Source: JAJXWB01 sp039808645
GTDB taxonomy: Bacteria > Pseudomonadota > Alphaproteobacteria > Rhizobiales > Beijerinckiaceae
Reading direction: 5' to 3'
Assembly: GCA_039808645.1 (NCBI GenBank)
Contig: JBDHTL010000198.1
Location: forward strand, 1 to 5,340
DNA: 5,340 bases
Part shown: positions 1 through 4,566 of the stretch, piece after piece
Layout of the letters: each line of letters begins with the position of its first letter
Position numbering within the stretch: the stretch's first letter is position 1
Translations under genes and position numbers: made by a program
The notes under the pieces: generated by a model
What the model was told of the DNA's origin: nothing
The model's input: the letters and a program-made list of their open reading frames with translations, nothing else
Database searches by the model: none

Positions 1-48
1 GGCGATCAGGAAGCCGAGAAGCGGGAGAAAGACGATCGCGGTATACAT
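1..48 (-). CDS. nuoL: NADH-quinone oxidoreductase subunit L (NuoL), first 16 codons only
   Basis: This is the start of NuoL (ND5 homologue), the largest antiporter-like proton-pumping subunit at the far end of the membrane arm. Only 48 bases are in the window. They encode MYTAIVFLPLLGFLIA, which fits the first transmembrane helix of NuoL. Its place directly after nuoK is the standard one. The ATG at 48-46 lies one base after the nuoK stop (TGA-G-ATG), with AAGGG 5 nt upstream. The gene runs off the window at position 1, so nothing can be said about the rest. Confidence 0.93.
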   Translation of the reverse strand, partial: MYTAIVFLPLLGFLIA

Positions 49-49
49 C

Positions 50-358
50 TCAGCCCTTCATCGCGTTGATGTCTTCGACCGCGATCGAGCCGCGGTTGCG
101 ATAGTAGGTGACCAGAATGGCGAGGCCGATCGCGGCTTCGGCGGCCGCGACGGTGAGGATCAGCAGCGCGAACACCTGCCCCGTCAGATCGCCCCGCGCG
201 GAGGAGAAGGCGACCAGGTTGATGTTGACGGAGAGCAGGATCAGCTCGACCGACATCAGGATGACGATGATGTTCTTGCGGTTGAGGATGATGCCGGCCA
301 CGCCGATCGTGAACAGGATCGCGGCCACGACGAGATAGTGGGTGAGTGAGATCGCCAT
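50..358 (-). CDS. nuoK: NADH-quinone oxidoreductase subunit K (NuoK), 102 aa
   Basis: NuoK (ND4L homologue) is a three-helix membrane subunit next to NuoJ and NuoN that provides part of the proton path. The 102-residue length is normal for the family. Hydrophobic segments are seen at about residues 6-25, 29-51 and 60-86. Two buried glutamates known to be important in the family are present: Glu38 in MSVELILLSVN (E. coli Glu36) and Glu74 in TVAAAEAAIGLA (E. coli Glu72). The C-terminus SIAVEDINAMKG is typical. The ATG lies 5 nt after GAGG, which directly follows the nuoJ stop. The stop codon is separated from the nuoL start by a single base, and the last codons (Met-Lys-Gly) contain the nuoL ribosome binding site. 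Confidence 0.98.
   Translation of the reverse strand: MAISLTHYLVVAAILFTIGVAGIILNRKNIIVILMSVELILLSVNINLVAFSSARGDLTGQVFALLILTVAAAEAAIGLAILVTYYRNRGSIAVEDINAMKG
54..58 (-). promoter_or_regulatory. Ribosome binding site of nuoL, inside the end of nuoK
   Basis: AAGGG lies within the last two codons of nuoK (Lys-Gly) and 5 nt before the nuoL ATG. It is the weakest match of the six sites. The one-base gap between nuoK stop and nuoL start (TGA-G-ATG) may compensate through coupling. Confidence 0.6.
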
Positions 359-363
359 GTTCG

Positions 364-367
364 CCTC
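364..367 (-). promoter_or_regulatory. Ribosome binding site of nuoK, next to nuoJ stop
   Basis: GAGG directly follows the nuoJ TAA stop (TAAGAGG) and lies 5 nt before the nuoK ATG, a slightly short but usable spacing. Confidence 0.75.
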
Positions 368-973
368 TTACACGCCCGCCCGCGAGGCGACTTTCTTGAT
401 CTCGATCACCGTTTCCGGCGTGCGCGCGTTCTGTTCCTCGATCGACTGGCGCTTGACCACCTTGTGGCGCAGCGTGAGCACGATCGCCCCGATCATGGCG
501 GTCAGCAGCACGAGGCCCGCGGCCTGGAAGAACAGCAGATATTTGGTGTAGAGCACCTGCCCCAGCGCCTGGGTGTTGGTGATGCCGGCCGGCGCCTTGG
601 CGTCCACCGTGATCAGATTGTCGGGGGCCGCCGTCCAGGCGCCGACCACGAGGATCAGCTCGATCGCCACCACGGCGCCGATCACCGCGCCCACCGGCAG
701 GACCTGCAGGAAGCCGCGCTTCAATTCCGCGAAATCGACGTCGAGCATCATGACGACGAACAGGAAGAGCACCGCGACCGCGCCGACGTAGACGACGATC
801 AGCATCATGCCGAGGAATTCAGCGCCCGCGAGCAGGAACAGGCCCGCCGCATTGACGAAGGCGAGGATGAGGAACAGGACGGAATGAACGGGATTGCGCG
901 CGGCGATGACCATGAAGGCCGACGCCAGCATGATGGCCGAGAAGAGGTAGAAGAAAGCGGCTGCGGCGGTCAT
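368..973 (-). CDS. nuoJ: NADH-quinone oxidoreductase subunit J (NuoJ), 201 aa
   Basis: NuoJ (ND6 homologue) is a small membrane-arm subunit between NuoH/NuoA and NuoK. Its third helix carries the pi-bulge region that changes shape during turnover. Five hydrophobic segments are seen at about residues 5-23, 30-50, 54-77, 91-113 and 146-168. The third contains the family signature VVYVGAVAVLFLFVVMML with the conserved Tyr62. A polar C-terminal tail of about 33 residues follows. The start is the ATG at 973-971. The open frame continues upstream to a Met at 1291, but that part lies over nuoI in another frame, reads as arginine-rich non-family sequence, and would overlap nuoI almost fully. The chosen ATG gives the normal length and N-terminus and has GAGGG 8 nt upstream. 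The TAA stop is 9 nt before nuoK. Confidence 0.97.
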   Translation of the reverse strand: MTAAAAFFYLFSAIMLASAFMVIAARNPVHSVLFLILAFVNAAGLFLLAGAEFLGMMLIVVYVGAVAVLFLFVVMMLDVDFAELKRGFLQVLPVGAVIGAVVAIELILVVGAWTAAPDNLITVDAKAPAGITNTQALGQVLYTKYLLFFQAAGLVLLTAMIGAIVLTLRHKVVKRQSIEEQNARTPETVIEIKKVASRAGV

Positions 974-981
974 TCTGTCGG

Positions 982-986
982 CCCTC
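982..986 (-). promoter_or_regulatory. Ribosome binding site of nuoJ, fused to nuoI stop
   Basis: GAGGG overlaps the nuoI stop codon (TGAGGG) and lies 8 nt before the ATG at 973. This decides the nuoJ start in favour of 973 over the in-frame Met at 1291. Confidence 0.8.
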
Positions 987-1473
987 AGCGATAAGGCGCG
1001 TCGAGCGCGATGTTGCGCGCGAGCTCGCGCTCCCAGCGCGCGCCGTTGTCGAGCAGCCGCTGCTTGTCGTACTGCAGCTCCTCGCGCGTCTCGGTGGCGA
1101 ATTCGGCGTTCGGGCCTTCCACGATCGCGTCGACCGGACAAGCCTCCTGACAGAAACCGCAATAGATGCACTTCATCATGTCGATGTCGTAGCGCGTCGT
1201 GCGGCGCGTGCCGTCGTTGCGGCGCGGACCGGCCTCGATGGTGATCGCCTGCGCCGGGCAGATGGCTTCGCAGAGCTTGCAGGCGATGCAACGCTCCTCG
1301 CCGTTGGGATAGCGGCGCAGCGCATGCTCGCCGCGATAGCGCGGCGAGGTCGGGTTCTTCTCGTGCGGGTAGTTCAGCGTCAGCTTCGGCTTGAAGAAGT
1401 AGCGCATCGCCAGCACGAAGGCCTTGACGAATTCGGTAAGGAAGAGCGAGCGGACGGCTGCGTCGAGTTTCAT
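985..1473 (-). CDS. nuoI: NADH-quinone oxidoreductase subunit I (NuoI), 162 aa
   Basis: NuoI (TYKY/NDUFS8 homologue) is an 8Fe ferredoxin-type subunit that carries clusters N6a and N6b. It links NuoG to NuoB, which holds the terminal cluster N2 outside this window. Two 4Fe-4S motifs are seen: CIACKLCEAICP with Cys62, Cys65, Cys68 and Cys72, and CIYCGFCQEACP with Cys102, Cys105, Cys108 and Cys112. As usual, the last Cys of each motif should bind the other cluster. The N-terminal amphipathic part (FLTEFVKAFVLAMRYFF) is the known membrane-facing helix region, followed by SPRYRGEHALRRYPNGEERC. Length and start match alphaproteobacterial relatives. The ATG lies 7 nt after GAGGG, which is fused to the nuoH stop codon. 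The codons for SPRYRGE form a perfect 9-bp inverted repeat at 1327-1348. The TGA stop overlaps the nuoJ ribosome binding site. Confidence 0.98.
   Translation of the reverse strand: MKLDAAVRSLFLTEFVKAFVLAMRYFFKPKLTLNYPHEKNPTSPRYRGEHALRRYPNGEERCIACKLCEAICPAQAITIEAGPRRNDGTRRTTRYDIDMMKCIYCGFCQEACPVDAIVEGPNAEFATETREELQYDKQRLLDNGARWERELARNIALDAPYR
1327..1348 (-). repeat. Perfect 9-bp inverted repeat with 4-nt loop inside nuoI
   Basis: The arms CTCGCCGCG (1327-1335) and CGCGGCGAG (1340-1348) are exact reverse complements around the 4-base spacer at 1336-1339. In the nuoI mRNA this could form a very stable GC-rich stem-loop. The arms encode part of the conserved SPRYRGE segment at about residues 43-49, so codon choice and protein constraint may explain it. 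No T-run follows, so it is not a classical terminator. The symmetry is certain; a function is not. Confidence 0.6.
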
Positions 1474-1480
1474 GGTTCGA

Positions 1481-1485
1481 CCCTC
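1481..1485 (-). promoter_or_regulatory. Ribosome binding site of nuoI, fused to nuoH stop
   Basis: GAGGG begins at the second base of the nuoH stop codon (TGAGGG) and lies 7 nt before the nuoI ATG. It supports the chosen nuoI start and suggests termination-coupled re-initiation. Confidence 0.8.
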
Positions 1486-2494
1486 AATGTCCGGCGAATT
1501 TCAGCACGCCGGCGACGATGACGACGCAGGCGAGCGAAATCGGGAGAAAGACCTTCCAGCCGAGGCGCATCAGCTGGTCGTAGCGATAGCGCGGCACGAT
1601 CGCCTTGGTCATGGAGAACATGAAGACCACGCCCCAGGCCTTGACGAGGAACCAGAAGACGCTGGGCGCGCCGACGATCGGGATCCACGGGAAAGGCGAG
1701 AGCCAGCCGCCGAGGAAGAGGATGGCGGTCAGCGACGACATGGTCAGAACGGCTATGAGTTCGGTGAGGAACTGCAGCAGGAAGAGCGAGGCGCCGTATT
1801 CCACCGTGTAGCCGGCGACGAGTTCGGATTCGGCTTCCGCCAGATCGAAGGGCGGGCGGTTCGTCTCGGCCAGCGCCGAGATGAAAAAGATGATGAACAT
1901 CGGGAAGAGCGGCAGCCAGTACCAGCCGAACAATCCGAGTTTCGTATCTTGCGCGCGAACGATGTCGGACATGTTCAGCGAGCCGGCGCAGAGCAGCACG
2001 GTGACGATGACGAAGCCGATGGAGACTTCGTAGGACACCATCTGCGCGGCCGCGCGCAGCGCCGAGAGGAACGGGTATTTCGAGTTCGACGCCCAGCCGG
2101 CCATGATGATCGAATAGACGCCGAGCGAGGAGACGGCGAAGAGGTAAAGGATGCCGACGTTGATGTCGGCGACAACCCAGCCCTCGTTCACGGGAATGAC
2201 GGCCCAGGCCATCATGGCGAGCACGACGCCGACCAGCGGCGCCAGGATGAACACGACCTTGTTGGCGCCGGCGGGGAAGATCGGCTCCTTCAGGATGAAC
2301 TTGGCGAAGTCCGCGAAGGGCTGGAGCACGCCCCAGGGGCCGACGACGTTGGGGCCGCGGCGCAGATGCACCGCGCCCCAGACCTTGCGCTCGCCGTAGA
2401 TCAGCACGGCAGTCGAGATCAGCACGCAACCGAGCAGGATTAGGCTTTTGACGAAGCCCCAGAGGACGGGCCAGAGCCAGGCGTAGTCGGTCAT
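1484..2494 (-). CDS. nuoH: NADH-quinone oxidoreductase subunit H (NuoH), 336 aa
   Basis: NuoH (ND1 homologue) anchors the peripheral arm in the membrane, forms much of the quinone chamber, and starts the chain of charged residues that links quinone reduction to proton pumping. It is an integral inner-membrane protein. Hydrophobic stretches lie at about residues 8-33, 80-102, 113-135, 153-173, 191-209, 235-265, 275-300 and 314-333, which fits the usual eight helices. Family signatures seen: GERKVWGAVHLRRGPNVVGP (residues 34-53), LQPFADFAKFILKEP (57-71), GWASNSKYPFLSALRAAAQM (133-152), and NRPPFDLAEAESELVAGY (212-229), which supplies conserved acidic residues near the quinone site. Length is normal for the family. 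The ATG is preceded by GGAG at 7 nt, and the gap to the nuoG stop is 4 nt. The TGA stop runs straight into the nuoI ribosome binding site. Nothing is missing or broken. Confidence 0.98.
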   Translation of the reverse strand: MTDYAWLWPVLWGFVKSLILLGCVLISTAVLIYGERKVWGAVHLRRGPNVVGPWGVLQPFADFAKFILKEPIFPAGANKVVFILAPLVGVVLAMMAWAVIPVNEGWVVADINVGILYLFAVSSLGVYSIIMAGWASNSKYPFLSALRAAAQMVSYEVSIGFVIVTVLLCAGSLNMSDIVRAQDTKLGLFGWYWLPLFPMFIIFFISALAETNRPPFDLAEAESELVAGYTVEYGASLFLLQFLTELIAVLTMSSLTAILFLGGWLSPFPWIPIVGAPSVFWFLVKAWGVVFMFSMTKAIVPRYRYDQLMRLGWKVFLPISLACVVIVAGVLKFAGH

Positions 2495-2498
2495 CGGC

Positions 2499-4562
2499 TC
2501 ACTCCGCCGCTTGCTTGTAGCCGCCCGCGGCGACAGACGAACATTCCGCCATGACGGCGGACGCGCGCGCGATCGGGTTGGTCAGGTAGAAATCCTCGAT
2601 GGCCCTGCCGAAGGCCGCCTTGTCCATCGCGCCGCCGAGACCGGCGAGCGCCGTCAGGGCGCCAGCGTCGGCCGCGACGGCTTCGTCCACCCGCCCGTAG
2701 AGCGGATGGGCGGCGACGAGCGCGGCGCGCAGAGCGGCGAGCGTATCGTAGGGCAGCTTCTTGCCCAGCGTATCCGACAGCGCGCGCAGAATGGCCCAGC
2801 CCTCGCGCGCGTCGCCGGGCGGGAAGCAGGCGCGGTCGGAGCGCTGCACCCGGCCTTCGGTATTGGCGTAGAGGCCGGACATTTCGGTGTAGGCGGCGCA
2901 AGGCAGGATGACGTCGGCGCGATGCGCGCCGCGGTCGCCGTGCGTGCCGATGTAGACGACGAAGGCGCCCGGCGCGATATCGATCTCGTCGGCGCCGAGG
3001 TTGAACAGGAGGTCGACGCCGCCCGGATTGGTCATGGCGATCGCGTCGAGGCCGCCCTCGCCCGGCACGAAGCCCACATCGAGGCCGCCGACGCGCGACG
3101 CCGCCGTATGCAGCACGTTGAAGCCGTTCCAGCCGTCCTTGACCACGCCCATGTCGAGCGCCGTCCTGGCGAGCGCGGAGAGAACCGCCTTGCCGTCGGG
3201 CCGCGCGAGCGCGGCGGCGCCGACGATCATCATCGGCCTGTCGATGCCCTTCGGCGCTTTCGACGCGAATGTGGCGATGCTCTCGGGGCCGGCGCCGAAA
3301 TGCTCGTAGGCGTAGGTGAGATCGGCGGCCTCGCCGATCACGCCGGTCATGAACTTGCCGGCGCGCTTGCGCTTGAGGATGCGCGCATTGAGGACGGGGG
3401 CCTCCTTGCGCGGATTGGAGCCGACGATGACGAGCGCGTCGGCCTGCTCGATGCCTGCGATCGTCGTGTTAAAGATGTAGGAGGCGCGGCCGAGCGCGGG
3501 ATCGAGCTTCGATCCGTCCTGCCGGCAGTCGAGGTTCTTCGAGCCGAGGCTCTCGACCAGCTGCTTCAGCGCGAACATTTCCTCGACGCTGACGAGATCG
3601 CCGGCGAGCGCGCCGATCTTCTCAGGCGCGACAGCCTTGGTCTTCGCGGCGATGGCGGCGAAAGCCTCGCCCCACGACGCCGGGCGCAGCCTGCCGTTCT
3701 CGCGCACGTAGGGGCGGTCGAGGCGCTGGCGCCTCAGGCCGTCGACGATTTGGCGCGTCTTGTCGGAAATCCATTCCTCGTTCACCGCGTCGTTGACGAG
3801 CGGCAGGATGCGCATGACTTCGCGGCCGCGCGTGTCGATGCGGATGTTGGAGCCGACGGCGTCCATCACGTCGACGCCGCGGGTCTTGTTCAATTCCCAC
3901 GGGCGCGCGCGGAAATTCTGCGGCTTGTGCAGCAGCGCGCCTACGGGACAGATGTCGGCGATATTGGCCGACAGTTCCGACTTCATCGCGGTCTGGAGAT
4001 AGGTGGTGATCTCCATGTCCTCGCCGCGATGGATCGCGCCCATGTCCGACGTGCCGGCGACTTCCGCGGTGAAGCGGACGCAGCGCGTGCAATGGATGCA
4101 GCGGTTCATCGAGGTCTTGACCAGCGGGCCGATATATTTGTCGGTCACCGCGTGCTTGTTCTCGGCGAAGCGTGAACTGTCGACGCCATAGGCCATCGCC
4201 TGGTCCTGCAGGTCGCACTCGCCGCCCTGGTCGCAGATCGGGCAATCCAGCGGATGGTTGATGAGCATGAACTCCATCACGCCTTCGCGGGCCTTCTTCA
4301 CCATCGGCGAATTGGTCAGCACGACCGGCGGCTCGCCGTTGGGGCCCGGGCGCAGGTCCTTCACGGCCATGGCGCAGGAGGCGGTGGGCTTGGGCGGGCC
4401 GCCCTTCACTTCCACCAGGCACATGCGGCAATTGCCGGCGATCGACAGGCGCTCGTGATAGCAGAAGCGCGGAATTTCCTTGCCCGCCTCCTCGCACGCC
4501 TGCAGCAGCGTCAGTTCGGGGGGGACGTCGATCTCGATGCCGTCGACGATGAGCTTCGCCAT
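2499..4562 (-). CDS. nuoG: NADH-quinone oxidoreductase subunit G (NuoG), 687 aa
   Basis: NuoG is the large Fe-S subunit of the peripheral arm and carries electrons from NuoF towards NuoI. Its 687 residues match the usual alphaproteobacterial length. Domains seen in order: an N-terminal [2Fe-2S] ferredoxin domain (N1b; Cys34, Cys45, Cys48, Cys63); the His-Cys [4Fe-4S] domain (N5; His103, Cys107, Cys110, Cys116 in HPLDCPICDQGGEC); the N4 domain (Cys155, Cys158, Cys161 in CIHCTRC, plus Cys205 in CPVGAL); then a long molybdopterin-oxidoreductase-like domain from about residue 220 to 600, known in this family to have no cofactor; and a C-terminal tail ending in TNPIARASAVMAEC plus a short extension. 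No cysteines occur from residue 206 to 345, so the extra N7 cluster of Escherichia coli and Thermus is absent. The segment after Cys205 (LLHKPQNF) departs from the usual TSKPYAF. The ATG start follows GGAG by 7 nt and begins at a typical ferredoxin N-terminus (MAKLIVDG). nuoH follows after 4 nt. Confidence 0.98.
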   Translation of the reverse strand: MAKLIVDGIEIDVPPELTLLQACEEAGKEIPRFCYHERLSIAGNCRMCLVEVKGGPPKPTASCAMAVKDLRPGPNGEPPVVLTNSPMVKKAREGVMEFMLINHPLDCPICDQGGECDLQDQAMAYGVDSSRFAENKHAVTDKYIGPLVKTSMNRCIHCTRCVRFTAEVAGTSDMGAIHRGEDMEITTYLQTAMKSELSANIADICPVGALLHKPQNFRARPWELNKTRGVDVMDAVGSNIRIDTRGREVMRILPLVNDAVNEEWISDKTRQIVDGLRRQRLDRPYVRENGRLRPASWGEAFAAIAAKTKAVAPEKIGALAGDLVSVEEMFALKQLVESLGSKNLDCRQDGSKLDPALGRASYIFNTTIAGIEQADALVIVGSNPRKEAPVLNARILKRKRAGKFMTGVIGEAADLTYAYEHFGAGPESIATFASKAPKGIDRPMMIVGAAALARPDGKAVLSALARTALDMGVVKDGWNGFNVLHTAASRVGGLDVGFVPGEGGLDAIAMTNPGGVDLLFNLGADEIDIAPGAFVVYIGTHGDRGAHRADVILPCAAYTEMSGLYANTEGRVQRSDRACFPPGDAREGWAILRALSDTLGKKLPYDTLAALRAALVAAHPLYGRVDEAVAADAGALTALAGLGGAMDKAAFGRAIEDFYLTNPIARASAVMAECSSVAAGGYKQAAE
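2502..2505 (-). promoter_or_regulatory. Ribosome binding site of nuoH, inside the end of nuoG
   Basis: GGAG lies 7 nt before the nuoH ATG, again within terminal Ala-Ala-Glu codons (GCG GCG GAG) and directly before a TGA stop. Arrangement and spacing are the same as at the nuoF/nuoG junction. Confidence 0.8.
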
Positions 4563-4566
4563 GTTC

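Noticed and set aside
464..994. 176-codon open frame on the plus strand, opposite nuoJ
   Set aside because: It is an antisense shadow of a hydrophobic gene, with long runs of Glu, Asp, His and Gln. It has no family resemblance and no separate promoter or gap to sit in.
1017..1030. 14-bp perfect palindrome in nuoI (GCGCGAGCTCGCGC)
   Set aside because: It has no loop, lies in coding sequence for alternating Arg and Glu codons in a GC-rich region, and has no neighbouring second copy or operator-like setting.
974..1291. Upstream extension of the nuoJ frame to a Met at 1291
   Set aside because: The extra 106 codons overlie nuoI in another frame and read as arginine-rich noise. The ATG at 973 has a good ribosome binding site and gives the normal NuoJ length.
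1470..2429. 319-codon minus-strand frame overlapping nuoH
   Set aside because: It is an out-of-frame reading of nuoH. The product is dominated by Arg, Ala, Leu and His, whereas the nuoH frame gives a full conserved membrane protein.
1424..2443. 339-codon open frame on the plus strand, opposite nuoH
   Set aside because: It has the same codon-on-codon antisense relation to nuoH and ends at the CTA Leu codon of NuoH residue 18. The product is extremely rich in Asp, Glu, His and Arg, as expected from antisense reading of a membrane protein gene.
2511..4175. 554-codon open frame on the plus strand, opposite nuoG
   Set aside because: It lies codon-on-codon antisense to nuoG, so its stops can only come from the sense codons TTA, CTA and TCA, which are rare in this GC-rich gene. 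It ends exactly at a TCA Ser codon of nuoG (residue 130). The product is a low-complexity mix of Arg, Ala, Asp and His with no recognisable domain.
3622..4497. 291-codon minus-strand frame overlapping nuoG
   Set aside because: It is an out-of-frame reading of the most conserved part of nuoG, and the Fe-S cysteine motifs appear only in the nuoG frame.
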